From NCBI RefSeq assembly GCF_009796765.1, contig NZ_CP047023.1, positions 2,215,501-2,279,500 on the forward strand: a stretch of DNA of 64,000 nt, written 5' to 3'. Shown one piece after another: positions 18,670 to 28,058 of this stretch (position 1 is its first letter; every line of letters starts with the position of its first letter). Origin of the DNA: Paraglaciecola sp. L3A3 (GTDB lineage Bacteria > Pseudomonadota > Gammaproteobacteria > Enterobacterales > Alteromonadaceae). The notes under the pieces were generated by a model, which saw only the letters and a list, made by a program, of their open reading frames with translations, was not told where the DNA came from and did no database searches. The translations under genes were made by a program, and so were the position numbers.

Positions 18670-19302
18670 ATGGTAAAATTTTTAATTGCAGATGATCATC
18701 CGCTTTATAGGGAAGCTTTGGTTGGGGCACTAACACCACTTTTTGAAAATGTAGACATTGTAGAATCTGATGATTTAGCTTCTACAATTTCAACATTACG
18801 GGCCAATACAGATATAAATTTAGCTTTGTTAGATTTAGACATGCCTGGTTGTGAAAATTTATATGGTTTAATTCATATATTGCAAAATTTCCCTAACATA
18901 CCTGTAGTGGTGGTATCCGCCAGTGATTCTATAAAGGTTATTAGTAAAGTTATGGCCTTAGGTGCTAAAGGTTTTATACCTAAATCCACCTCAACATCAG
19001 TTATAGCCGAAGCTTTAAAGCAAGTGATGAAAGGCGAAGTATGGTTGCCTAATGGCATTGTCTTGCAAGACAATGATGAACTTTCAGGTTTAGATTTAAT
19101 TCGCTTAATTAGTGAATTAACCCCTAAGCAGTCTGAAGTGTTAAAACTAGTTCAAGAGGGCTTGTTGAATAAACAAATTGCTTATAATTTGAATATTACT
19201 GAAGCCACAGTCAAAGCTCATATTAGTGCTATTTTAAGAAGACTTAATGTTAATACACGCACTCAAGCTGTGTTGTTGCTTAAAGGTTTAGATTTAGATT
19301 AG
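18670..19302 (+). CDS. NarL/LuxR-type response regulator, possibly CrbR-like regulator of acs
   Basis: A 210-residue two-domain regulator. Receiver domain: FLIADDHPLYREAL at the N-terminus, the phospho-acceptor Asp in LLDLDMPG near residue 57, the Ser of VVSAS, and the Lys of GFIPKS near 105. Output domain: LuxR-type helix-turn-helix, LTPKQSEVLKLVQEGLLNKQ then IAYNLNITEATVKAHISAIL. No sensor kinase is next to it. The position after acs resembles the CrbS/CrbR acetate switch, which is the basis for the suggestion; it is not proof of function. Confidence 0.85.
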   Translation: MVKFLIADDHPLYREALVGALTPLFENVDIVESDDLASTISTLRANTDINLALLDLDMPGCENLYGLIHILQNFPNIPVVVVSASDSIKVISKVMALGAKGFIPKSTSTSVIAEALKQVMKGEVWLPNGIVLQDNDELSGLDLIRLISELTPKQSEVLKLVQEGLLNKQIAYNLNITEATVKAHISAILRRLNVNTRTQAVLLLKGLDLD

Positions 19303-19330
19303 ATAGCATTACGATAAAGATACTGATATT

Positions 19331-19357
19331 AAAAAGCCCTGTTTCCAGGGCTTTTTT
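19331..19357. terminator. Bidirectional terminator between the response regulator and fadE
   Basis: AAAAAGCCCTG, loop TTTC, CAGGGCTTTTTT. It lies between convergent genes, 28 bases past one stop and 13 from the other. Confidence 0.92.
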
Positions 19358-19370
19358 GTTTTTATATTTT

Positions 19371-21839
19371 TTATACCGATTTAGTTACCCGTGGCTTTCT
19401 TTTTGGTTTATTTGGCTTAGGTACTCCACCTAATAATTCTTCTGGGGCAAAATCATCGACATTAATCGTACGTAACCGACCTTTTTCAGTCTCAATTAAT
19501 AGATCAGCTTGCTCTTGTGTAATCACTGCTAATTCTAAACCTAGCTCGGCTAATTTATCTAGCTGGGTAAAGGGCAGGCGTTTGTTGGCCTTTTTACAGA
19601 TTAAATCGTAAATGGGTTCAACGGCAACAATATTCTCCAGGGTTAGCTCTAAGTCTCCGAGTAAACTGCCTTCGATTCTGGCTAGATATTGTCCTTTACC
19701 TAAACGCGTTCTGACGTCGTTAGGAGTTTGCAGGATCTTGGCAATTTTATGATCTAATTCATCACTTGGACGTTGATACTTTTTACCAAAAGGCATGATG
19801 ATTAATTTAAGGGCTTTGCCTAGCCATTTATTAGGGAAGTTGTTTAATAGCTCATCAAGGGCTATTTCGAGTTTGTATAAACAATCTTGCATTGCCCAGT
19901 GCATAAGAGGACTGTCTTCTCTACGGCGTCCTTCATCGTCAAAACGTTTTAACACACAGGAAGCTAAGTAAAGGTAACTGAGGACATCGCCTAAACGAGC
20001 TGAGACTCTTTCACGACGTTTTAAGTCGCCACCAAGAGTTGCCATAGCTACATCAGACAATAAAGCCATATTTGAACTATAACGCTGCATAGAACGATAA
20101 TATCCTTTGGTATCATCCATAAATGGAGCATGAGCTAAACAAGCACCACTAAGGGAAAACCAAATACTGCGGAAGAAGTTACTAATGGCAAAACCTATAT
20201 GCCCGAAAACAGCTTGATCAAATTGTTCTAAACTTTCACCCTCGTTTTCATGACTAGCAGCTGTTAGTTCAGCTAATACATAGGGATGACAACGCATGGC
20301 ACCTTGCCCATAAATCATCATGTTTCTAGTGAGTATGTTAGCGCCTTCTACCGTTATAGCAATGGGCGCACCTTGGTAGCCTCGACCTAGATAATTATTT
20401 GGCCCAAGCATAATGCCTTTACCGCCATGAATATCCATAGAATCAGAGACAAGTTGACGCATTTTTTCGGTTAAGTGGTATTTACAAATTGCCGATATCA
20501 CAGAAGGTTTTTCGCCTAAGTCGACAGCTTTAGTAGACAATGATGTGACAGCATCCATTAAATAAGCGTTGGCGCCGATACTTCCTAGTTTTTCTTCAAT
20601 ACCTTCCATTTTAGCGATTGGCAGTTTGAACTGTCTACGGATACGTGCATAAGCACCTGTTGCAAGGGCTATGGTTTTTGCCCCGCCGGCAGAGGTTGAA
20701 GGCAAAGTAATAACACGCCCTACAGATAGGCACTCTACTAACATACGCCATCCATGACCAATCATCTCTGGGCCGCCAATAATGTAATCCAAAGGTACAA
20801 AAATGTCTTTACCTCGAATAGGTCCATTTTGAAAAGGTACATTAAGAGGAAAGTGGCGATTGCCTATATCAACACCTTCGGTATCTCTTGGTAATAATGC
20901 ACAGGTAATACCTAATTCTTTTTGTTCGCCTAGCAGCCCATCTGGATCATACATTTTGAAGGCTAAACCTATGACAGTAGCAACGGGGGCCAGAGTAATG
21001 TACCTTTTATCAAAGGTTAGCTTCATGCCTAATATTTCTTCACCGTTCCAATCACCTTTGCAAACAATACCTGTGTCAGGTAAGGAGCCAGCGTCAGAGC
21101 CTGCTTCAGGGCCCGTTAGGGCAAAACAAGGGATTTCTTCACCCGTAACTAATCTAGGTAAATAATGATCTTGCTGCTCTTTGGTACCATAAAGTTGTAA
21201 TAATTCGCCAGGCCCTAAGGAGTTTGGTACCCCTACAGTGCTAGATAATACAGCACTAGTACCGGCAAGTTTTTGTAACACCCGAGACTGTGCATAAGCT
21301 GAAAAATCGAGACCGCCATATTCTTTTTTGATGATCATGGCGAAAAATTTATTATCTTTTAAAAACTGCCAGACTTCGGCTGATAAATCAGTTTCTTTGT
21401 GAGTGACATGCCAATCATCATTCATGCCACAAACTTGTTCTACAGGACCGTCTAAAAAAGCTTGTTCCTCAGCGGTGAGTCGGGCTTGAGGTATATTATG
21501 TAATGTTTGCCAATTGGGATTACCGCTGAATAATTCTCCGTCCCACCAAACAGTACCGGCGTCTATTGCGTCTTTTTCCGTACTCGACATTTCGGGCATG
21601 ATTTGTTTGTAAAGTTTCAGAATAGGAGAGCTAATATATTTCTTGCGGATCGACTCGATATTTAATGGCACAGCAATAATTAAAAATGCCGCCCAGGTCC
21701 ACTGCCCAACGAAGCCAAATATATGGCCAATTAAAAATAAACAAAAAACAGCAATTGAAGCATTAAATAGCTTCATACGAAAATAACTCACTACACCTAA
21801 TGTTAAAGTGACAAATAATAGCCAACTAAGTACTTGCAT
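19371..21839 (-). CDS. fadE: Acyl-CoA dehydrogenase
   Basis: An 822-residue FadE-type enzyme that performs the first, FAD-dependent step of fatty-acid beta-oxidation. Two or three N-terminal hydrophobic segments (first 65 residues) suggest membrane association. The acyl-CoA dehydrogenase core includes FALTGPEAGSDAGSLPDTG near 240, the substrate/FAD region DIHGGKGIMLGPNNYLGRGY near 478-497, and VEGANILTRNMM shortly after. The long C-terminal extension is typical of the gammaproteobacterial FadE group and ends in a basic tail. AAGGAG lies 6 bases before the ATG, and a FadR-like operator overlaps the leader just upstream. Confidence 0.95.
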   Translation of the reverse strand: MQVLSWLLFVTLTLGVVSYFRMKLFNASIAVFCLFLIGHIFGFVGQWTWAAFLIIAVPLNIESIRKKYISSPILKLYKQIMPEMSSTEKDAIDAGTVWWDGELFSGNPNWQTLHNIPQARLTAEEQAFLDGPVEQVCGMNDDWHVTHKETDLSAEVWQFLKDNKFFAMIIKKEYGGLDFSAYAQSRVLQKLAGTSAVLSSTVGVPNSLGPGELLQLYGTKEQQDHYLPRLVTGEEIPCFALTGPEAGSDAGSLPDTGIVCKGDWNGEEILGMKLTFDKRYITLAPVATVIGLAFKMYDPDGLLGEQKELGITCALLPRDTEGVDIGNRHFPLNVPFQNGPIRGKDIFVPLDYIIGGPEMIGHGWRMLVECLSVGRVITLPSTSAGGAKTIALATGAYARIRRQFKLPIAKMEGIEEKLGSIGANAYLMDAVTSLSTKAVDLGEKPSVISAICKYHLTEKMRQLVSDSMDIHGGKGIMLGPNNYLGRGYQGAPIAITVEGANILTRNMMIYGQGAMRCHPYVLAELTAASHENEGESLEQFDQAVFGHIGFAISNFFRSIWFSLSGACLAHAPFMDDTKGYYRSMQRYSSNMALLSDVAMATLGGDLKRRERVSARLGDVLSYLYLASCVLKRFDDEGRRREDSPLMHWAMQDCLYKLEIALDELLNNFPNKWLGKALKLIIMPFGKKYQRPSDELDHKIAKILQTPNDVRTRLGKGQYLARIEGSLLGDLELTLENIVAVEPIYDLICKKANKRLPFTQLDKLAELGLELAVITQEQADLLIETEKGRLRTINVDDFAPEELLGGVPKPNKPKRKPRVTKSV

Positions 21840-21850
21840 AATAACTCCTT

Positions 21851-21867
21851 TGGAGGTCAGACCAGAA
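21851..21867 (-). promoter_or_regulatory. FadR-type operator in the fadE leader
   Basis: On the minus strand the site reads TTCTGGTCTGACCTCCA. The core CTGGTCTGACCTC fits the FadR pattern CTGGTCxGACC, a near-palindrome around TCNGA. It lies directly upstream of the Shine-Dalgarno sequence, a position where FadR bound without acyl-CoA would block fadE transcription. No fadR gene is in the window. Confidence 0.65.
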
Positions 21868-22123
21868 AGCTAACGTTATCTCTATGTTTAGCAAAGATCA
21901 AGAATATTGAGTAGATAAATTATGCAGTTTTTTATTATTCCCATTCACTTTAAAAAGTGAAGTCTTAGAATGCACTAGTAGATTTTGATGGTGCTAATGG
22001 GATGGGGTATTGCATGCTCTTTGTTAAATACAGCAAATATAAGAACAAACAGGATTCATTCAGATAAGATGTGGGGGACGCGTAGCGCACTATTAATAAG
22101 TTTGTGTTAAAACTTCTAACGCT

Positions 22124-22840
22124 TTACTTATCGCTGAAAGTGATACTTTTTAAACGTAATTCACCTTGTTCATCACCATCTTTAAATTGTTGAAGCATGA
22201 CTAATTGGTAATTAAGTTTAGGGGAAAACCAAGCCCATGTTTTACGAGTTGAATTTTTTCGTTCAAATATGACCTTGATAGCTTCGATCGCACCAAAAGG
22301 AACATTGATCATTTCTTTACCTACCACTTTTAAGTCGTAATGTCTTTCTTGACCACGACTATTGATTAAGTCGTAAGAAAAACTTTTATGACCGGCGGCC
22401 AGTTTTAATTGTACATCTAGGCGGTAAAGTTGATTATCTAATTGTCCCTCCCAATCGATAGGGGGACTATTGTTTATTTTGATTTGAGAGTCAGTAAATT
22501 GTACTGAGGTTTTTTTGTCAGAGCCTGTACCTGTGCGTGTATACAGATACATTTGTGGCGTAATTTGACCAGACTCAAAGGAGAAAGTACTATTTTCAGT
22601 GCGTTCATCAGATAGGAAAAAAGCAGATACTTTTGAATGGTAATCTAGTTGGTACAGGTTATCTTCTAAGCTAGTTAATGTCAGACTAGCTTCTCCAAGA
22701 TCACGACCAAATCGATAGGCTGAATATTCAGCTTTAAAATTTTTTAAAGTTGGAGTAGCTGTGTTTGCTGCAAAACTACTGGTAGATGTTAAGATAAATA
22801 AGGTAATTAATCCAAACACCTTAAGTTTAGCCAATAGCAT
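22124..22840 (-). CDS. Exported DUF3108 domain protein
   Basis: About 238 residues from the chosen ATG, with a signal peptide (LLAKLKVFGLITLFILTSTS, then SFAA). The mature part is rich in beta strands: an FKAEYSAYRFGRDLGEA opening, a central YLYTRTGTGSDKK, and KTWAWFSPKLNYQLVMLQQF near the end, a pattern of DUF3108 proteins. These are periplasmic proteins of unknown role found beside purN. An ATG at 22867 would lengthen the N-terminus and the overlap with purN; 22840 gives a more normal signal peptide. Either start overlaps the purN 3' end, so translation is probably coupled. Confidence 0.75.
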   Translation of the reverse strand: MLLAKLKVFGLITLFILTSTSSFAANTATPTLKNFKAEYSAYRFGRDLGEASLTLTSLEDNLYQLDYHSKVSAFFLSDERTENSTFSFESGQITPQMYLYTRTGTGSDKKTSVQFTDSQIKINNSPPIDWEGQLDNQLYRLDVQLKLAAGHKSFSYDLINSRGQERHYDLKVVGKEMINVPFGAIEAIKVIFERKNSTRKTWAWFSPKLNYQLVMLQQFKDGDEQGELRLKSITFSDK

Positions 22841-23483
22841 AACCCATTTCAGAGAGTACTTTATCATCCAACATTGCCTTATTATTTGCCATTTTTAATC
22901 TACCAGCACAAAACCAGCTAACCACAAGAGGGTACATTTGTCTTTCTTGTTGTTTCACTCTTTCTGCTAATTCGTCAGCATCTTGCTGTTCAAATATCGG
23001 TACCTTAGATTGTAATACAACTGGTCCACCGTCAAGTTCTGGTGTAACAAAATGTACTGAGGCACCGTGTTCTCTATCTCCTGCAGCAATTGCGCGTTGA
23101 TGAGTATCTAATCCTTTATACTTAGGCAACAAAGATGGATGAATGTTCAACATGCGCCCATGATAATGTTCGACAAACTCTGACGTCAGTATTCGCATAA
23201 AGCCAGCTAACACAATTAAATCGGGAGAAAAATTATCTATGTTGTTCATTAGTTCGGCATCATAATCTTCACGGCTAGTAAAACTTTTATGATCAATAAA
23301 AATGGCCGGAATGTTAGATTCTTTAGCGCGAATTAAGCCGTAAGCATTTTCTTTATTGGCAATGACAGCTATGATCTTACCGTTTATTTTACCTTGGCTG
23401 ATTTGATCGATAATGGCTTGAAGATTCGAGCCATCACCTGATACTAAAACAACAATAGACTTTTCAGGAGTTAATTTACTCAC
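22827..23483 (-). CDS. purN: Phosphoribosylglycinamide formyltransferase
   Basis: A 218-residue cytosolic enzyme that formylates GAR with 10-formyl-THF in purine synthesis. VVLVSGDGSNLQAIID at the N-terminus, LAGFMRILTSEF near 95, the catalytic NIHPSLLPKYKGLDTH near 113-128 and ASVHFVTPELDGGPVV near 141 are all present. The start codon is GTG and abuts the purM stop codon, with no gap, indicating translational coupling. Confidence 0.97.
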   Translation of the reverse strand: MSKLTPEKSIVVLVSGDGSNLQAIIDQISQGKINGKIIAVIANKENAYGLIRAKESNIPAIFIDHKSFTSREDYDAELMNNIDNFSPDLIVLAGFMRILTSEFVEHYHGRMLNIHPSLLPKYKGLDTHQRAIAAGDREHGASVHFVTPELDGGPVVLQSKVPIFEQQDADELAERVKQQERQMYPLVVSWFCAGRLKMANNKAMLDDKVLSEMGYAIG

Positions 23484-24521
23484 TTAGTTAATCTCTACCT
23501 GTTGTTCTGAGTCACTATTTTCAATTTTTCCAATAACCCAGGCGTTCTCGCCTAGCTTATTTAATATCTCAACAGCTTGGGCTGCTTTGTCTGCAGGAAG
23601 TGCAATAATTAAGCCTACACCACAGTTAAATGTACGGTACATTTCATGGGTAGTGACATTACCTTTTTCTTGAAGCCAATTGAATATACCAGGCCATTGC
23701 CAACTACTGCCATCGATCACAGCTTTAGTGCCTTTAGGTAACACTCGTGGAATATTTTCCCAGAAACCACCACCAGTAATATGGGAGATTGCATGGACTT
23801 CAATTTGTGCTAACAATTCAAGTACGGATTTTACATAAATGCGGGTAGGTTCAAGTAAATGATCAGATAAAGGTTTGCCTTCAAATATTTCACTTGTATC
23901 ACTACCTGATACTTCAATTATTTTGCGAACTAAAGAATAACCATTTGAGTGGGGACCAGAAGAACCTAATGCGATAAGGGTATCACCGTGAGCAACTTTT
24001 GAGCCGTCTATAACGTCATCAGCTTCTACCACACCGACACAAAAACCTGCAACGTCGTAATCTTCACCGTGATACATACCTGGCATTTCAGCGGTTTCAC
24101 CACCAATAAGAGCACAACCTGATAACTCACAACCTTTACCTATGCCTGTAACAACCTCTGTTGCTGTATCAACATTGAGTTTACCCGTTGCATAATAATC
24201 TAAGAAAAATAAAGGCTCTGCACCTTGAACAATAAGGTCGTTAACACACATAGCCACTAAATCTATGCCGATACCGCCATGTTGTTTAAGATCCATTGCT
24301 AGTCGTAATTTTGTACCGACACCATCGGTACCAGAAACTAATAACGGTTTTTTGTACTTTTCAGGTAAAGAACATAATGCACCAAAGCCACCTAGACCAC
24401 CTTTAACTTCAGGTCTATGGGTCTTTTTTGTGACCGATTTAATTCGCTCGACTAATTGATTGCCTGCGTCTATGTCGACCCCAGCGTCTTTATAACTTAA
24501 TGATGAATTGTTGTCGCTCAC
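23484..24521 (-). CDS. purM: Phosphoribosylformylglycinamidine cyclo-ligase
   Basis: A 345-residue AIR synthetase, the usual length. Motifs: [20 protein letters not shown] at the N-terminus, [16 protein letters not shown] near 58, [20 protein letters not shown] near 82 and [11 protein letters not shown] near 139. First gene of a purM-purN-DUF3108 unit. I could not see a convincing PurR box in the 288-base divergent gap upstream. Confidence 0.97.
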   Translation of the reverse strand: MSDNNSSLSYKDAGVDIDAGNQLVERIKSVTKKTHRPEVKGGLGGFGALCSLPEKYKKPLLVSGTDGVGTKLRLAMDLKQHGGIGIDLVAMCVNDLIVQGAEPLFFLDYYATGKLNVDTATEVVTGIGKGCELSGCALIGGETAEMPGMYHGEDYDVAGFCVGVVEADDVIDGSKVAHGDTLIALGSSGPHSNGYSLVRKIIEVSGSDTSEIFEGKPLSDHLLEPTRIYVKSVLELLAQIEVHAISHITGGGFWENIPRVLPKGTKAVIDGSSWQWPGIFNWLQEKGNVTTHEMYRTFNCGVGLIIALPADKAAQAVEILNKLGENAWVIGKIENSDSEQQVEIN

Positions 24522-24818
24522 GTCTTTACCTCAATTGGCCACAAAAAAAGAGCGCAGATTTTAGCAGCTTGCTTGAGGAATACCAACAAGATCAGTAGCT
24601 TTATAATCGGATTGGTAATTAGATGTTAACTTTGCTGGTTTTTTATACAAAAAATTGATTGCAGGATGAGCTGTTCAACAGGATCTGCCAGTTAATCTGC
24701 TGACACAGGGGCATAATTCAAGATATAAGTTGTTTAATTACAAACAATTGATGAATTTTTTCGTTAAATAACTGACAATAGCCTTTTTGTTCATCCTGTT
24801 TAGGGAGAATTGGCACCG

Positions 24819-25931
24819 ATGCCAATAAAATTTTACTCCGTTAGTCTTACGTTATTAGTATTTATAGTGATCTGTAGCTGTCATAAAGCGAACGCTGCGG
24901 TTATTCATGATCTATTTGATACTAAAATTGCGGTAATTGATCAATCTGATAACAATCAAACTAATGCTTTTAAACAAGGGCTAAAACAAGTTTTGATTAA
25001 AGTCAGAGGTAAAACTGATGTTCTGAAAAATCCCCAGATCCGTAAAGGAATAGTTGGTGCTAAACGTTTAGTTCATTCTTACCGATATGAAAATGAGCAG
25101 GGACAACTTTATATTCTAATTAGCTTTGATCGAGAGCGAGTAGAAAATTTAATTAGAAACGCGGGGCTTCCTATTTGGGATAAAAGAAGACCGGATAGTA
25201 TAGTGTGGTTAGCTATCCAAACCTCAGACAGTACATCTAGAGCTATAGTCACAGCAGATAGTCAGCCGAGGTTATTTGCTCAATTAGAAGTCCAAGCTAA
25301 AACCAGAGCAATACAGCTAGTTTATCCGTTATGGGATCTAGATGATGTGCAGCAATTAACGGTTTATGATATCTGGGGAGGATTTAGTCAGCAAATTGCT
25401 CGGGCCAGTGAACGTTATGGGGTGAAATCAATTATTTCGGCTCGTATTTATCCTGCGGCACAAGTGCTTAGCGAAACAGAAAAACAGGCTCCTTTGTCAT
25501 TAACGTCTAACATTTGGTACGCAGATTGGACAACTATTGAAAGTGGTAAACTATTAGCTGGGCAAGTTCAATCAGATTCAATCGAACAGCTAGGTATTAA
25601 ATTAGTGGATATATTGGCTGATCAATTATCTGACAAATACTCTATTGATTTAAATAACCTACATTCTTCAAAACGTAAGGTCGAAATTGTGATTAATAAT
25701 ATCAACAGCTTACAAGATTATGTGGATGTATCGGTATTTCTAGAAAACCTCAGTGTGGTAAATAGCGCCAGCCTAATTAAACAAAAAGGTGCCAGAGCAA
25801 CCTTTGAGTTAGATTTATTAGGAGAATTTAGTGATTTACAGAATGCCTTTAGTTTAGATAACAAGGTTAAACCCATTTTAGATGAATATGGTCAGGCCAT
25901 GTATGAATCGGAGTTCACTTGGGCGAAGTAA
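24819..25931 (+). CDS. Exported DUF2066 domain protein
   Basis: About 370 residues. A signal peptide (FYSVSLTLLVFIVICSCHKA, then NAA) precedes a soluble periplasmic part. The pattern AFKQGLKQVLIKVRGKTDVL, then YRYENEQGQLYILISFDRER and an RRPDSIVWLAIQ segment is that of DUF2066 proteins, usually found just before hda in gammaproteobacteria, as here. AGGGAG lies 11 bases before the ATG at 24819; an in-frame TTG at 24810 is too close to it. The role is unknown. The 3' end overlaps hda by 13 bases. Confidence 0.75.
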   Translation: MPIKFYSVSLTLLVFIVICSCHKANAAVIHDLFDTKIAVIDQSDNNQTNAFKQGLKQVLIKVRGKTDVLKNPQIRKGIVGAKRLVHSYRYENEQGQLYILISFDRERVENLIRNAGLPIWDKRRPDSIVWLAIQTSDSTSRAIVTADSQPRLFAQLEVQAKTRAIQLVYPLWDLDDVQQLTVYDIWGGFSQQIARASERYGVKSIISARIYPAAQVLSETEKQAPLSLTSNIWYADWTTIESGKLLAGQVQSDSIEQLGIKLVDILADQLSDKYSIDLNNLHSSKRKVEIVINNINSLQDYVDVSVFLENLSVVNSASLIKQKGARATFELDLLGEFSDLQNAFSLDNKVKPILDEYGQAMYESEFTWAK

Positions 25932-26638
25932 GTAGTCAATTATCACTGCCAGTGACAATTAAAGAAACTGAAACATTTGATAGTTATGTAGAAGGGCAGA
26001 ACACTCAAGTGTGTGGTCATCTAACCCAATTATTTGAACAACTAAAACATAATCGATTAGAACATTGGTTGAATTACATTTTTAGTGATCAGGAAGTGGG
26101 TAAAAGCCATTTGTTGTACGCAATTTGTCATCAAGCAGAAATAGAGAAGGTGAGTTGTATTTACCTTAGCTTCGAAGAAAAAGCAGATTTGACTCCTGAG
26201 GTTTTATTAGGCTTGGAACATTATTCGATTATTTGCTTAGATGATGTTCAGCAACTTCAAGATTGTGCTGATTGGCAAGTCGCGTTATTTGATTTGATTA
26301 ATCGTGTGAAAGAAAAAAATACAGGCTGTTTGGTGATGACAGGTAATCAACCTGCACAATTATTACCAATAACATTACCAGACTTATTATCTCGTTTGTC
26401 TTGGGGGATTAGCTTTCAACTTATGTCTTTGACAGACGAACAAAGACAACAGGCATTGATTGTACGGGCTGAACTACGTGGTATGAATATGTCCAAAGAC
26501 GTCGCTAAATTTTTAGTGAATCATTGGCAAAGAGATATGTCTGCATTAATTAATTCCCTTGATTTGCTAGATGAAAAATCATTACAGCAACAGCGTAAAC
26601 TGACTATTCCTTTTGTTAAAAGTATTTTAGATATCTAG
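25919..26638 (+). CDS. hda: DnaA inactivator Hda
   Basis: A 239-residue AAA+ protein that, with the sliding clamp, stimulates hydrolysis of DnaA-bound ATP and stops re-initiation. The N-terminal clamp-binding motif is QLSLP at residues 7-11. The P-loop reads S-D-Q-E-V-G-K-S at 56-63, with Ser where the first Gly is expected. Walker B is IICLDDVQQL, and the C-terminus ends RKLTIPFVKSILDI as in E. coli Hda. No ATG is available; TTG 25919 is chosen because it sits 5 bases after GGAG and gives the expected distance to QLSLP. It overlaps the previous gene. Confidence 0.93.
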   Translation: MGEVSSQLSLPVTIKETETFDSYVEGQNTQVCGHLTQLFEQLKHNRLEHWLNYIFSDQEVGKSHLLYAICHQAEIEKVSCIYLSFEEKADLTPEVLLGLEHYSIICLDDVQQLQDCADWQVALFDLINRVKEKNTGCLVMTGNQPAQLLPITLPDLLSRLSWGISFQLMSLTDEQRQQALIVRAELRGMNMSKDVAKFLVNHWQRDMSALINSLDLLDEKSLQQQRKLTIPFVKSILDI

Positions 26639-26708
26639 AAAGTGTGAACAGAGAAATACCTTAACCACGAGAGTATATGATTCCCGTAGTGAATAATGTT
26701 TTTGCAGT

Positions 26709-28028
26709 TTAATCTCTTTTCCAAGCTCGCATCTTATGGCCTTTAATAGCATAAAATAAAATGAATCCATAACAAGGTAACATCATCCAATATGCTGAAT
26801 GACTACTAAAATGTTCGGCTAGCAAACCATATACCATAGGCAAAATCGCTCCACCTGAAATACCCATTATGAGAAGTGCTGAGCCTCTTGCTGTTAAACT
26901 ATACAATCCATCTAGTGCAAGTGGCCAAATTGCAGGCCAAACTAGCGCATTAGCAAAACCTAATATAGCAATTAAGGTGATAGTGTCAGGCAGTAAACCT
27001 AAGCCCATCCATCCCCACAAAATAGCTGAAACTTGTGTTGATTGACTGTCAGAGAATACTATAGCTAGACTAAGGATTAAGCCTAATATTGCAGATCTCG
27101 ATAATGCTTGAGCTTGGTCAACAAAACGGGGAATAATCACTAGCCCTAATAAATAACCTAAGACCATAAATGCCATAGTGTAGGACGTTAATGAAGTGGC
27201 ATTTTCTAATCCTAACTGAGAGCCGAATAAACCAATAGTGTCACCGGCTATAACTTCTACTCCGACATATAAAAACAAGGCAAACACCCCTAAGATTAGT
27301 TGCGGATAAGCCATTAATTTTTTCGACGCTTCTTTTTCTGAATTAGGCTTATCTAGTACTAAATCAGGTAATGATGAAAAGTTTAATAACACGGCTAATA
27401 CTAATAATACTGCGGCCATGGCAGCATAAGGTTTAACTAAACCATCCGCTAAAGCCGATATTTGTATGGCTTTGTCTGCTTCAGATAAAGCCGCGATAGA
27501 CTGAGCATTAACTTGGGAAAACTCGCCTAAAACTAACGCAGTAAAAACAATGGGCGCTAAAAATCCAGCAAACTTGTTTAATAATCCCATAATAGATATA
27601 CGTACAGCTGCGGTTTCTTGAGGGCCAATTTTTACAATATAAGGGTTGGAAGCTGTTTGTAATATTGTGAGACCTGTACCTACTATGAATTGGGCTATTA
27701 AGAACACACTAAATTCGTGGCTATATGAAGCAGGTATAAATAATAAACAACCCAAGGCAATTAAACCTAACCCTAAACTCATGGCTTTTTTATAACCCGT
27801 TTGGTCTAAAACCCAAGACATAGGGAGGGCCATAACGACATAAGCAATGTAAAATGAAAATGCCACCAAAAGTGCTTGGCTTTCTGTGAGTTCACATACA
27901 ATTTGTAAAAAGGGGATCAATGCACCATTTAACCAAGTGACAAAGCCAAATATAAAAAACAGCATACCTATGATCAACATAGGCATAAGGGCACTGGGTT
28001 TAGTGTTAGAAGGATTGATAGCTTGCAT
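26709..28028 (-). CDS. nagP: N-acetylglucosamine transporter, FucP-like MFS
   Basis: A 439-residue inner-membrane transporter with about 12 hydrophobic segments, of the glucose/galactose (FucP-related) MFS family. It shows FFIFGFVTWLNGALIPFLQI at the N-terminus and ILQTASNPYIVKIGP near 117-131, the counterpart of the FucP ETTANPY motif but with Gln in place of the acidic residue. It is the third gene of an operon after nagB-II and nagA, so N-acetylglucosamine is the likely substrate, as for NagP of Shewanella. It is distantly related to the FucP protein at 279-1697. Confidence 0.87.
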   Translation of the reverse strand: MQAINPSNTKPSALMPMLIIGMLFFIFGFVTWLNGALIPFLQIVCELTESQALLVAFSFYIAYVVMALPMSWVLDQTGYKKAMSLGLGLIALGCLLFIPASYSHEFSVFLIAQFIVGTGLTILQTASNPYIVKIGPQETAAVRISIMGLLNKFAGFLAPIVFTALVLGEFSQVNAQSIAALSEADKAIQISALADGLVKPYAAMAAVLLVLAVLLNFSSLPDLVLDKPNSEKEASKKLMAYPQLILGVFALFLYVGVEVIAGDTIGLFGSQLGLENATSLTSYTMAFMVLGYLLGLVIIPRFVDQAQALSRSAILGLILSLAIVFSDSQSTQVSAILWGWMGLGLLPDTITLIAILGFANALVWPAIWPLALDGLYSLTARGSALLIMGISGGAILPMVYGLLAEHFSSHSAYWMMLPCYGFILFYAIKGHKMRAWKRD

Positions 28029-28058
28029 AACTCACCTTTTTGTTGTTATTTCGTTTTG

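Noticed and set aside
24522..24809. PurR operator upstream of purM
   Set aside because: I could not find a sequence close to the known PurR palindrome.
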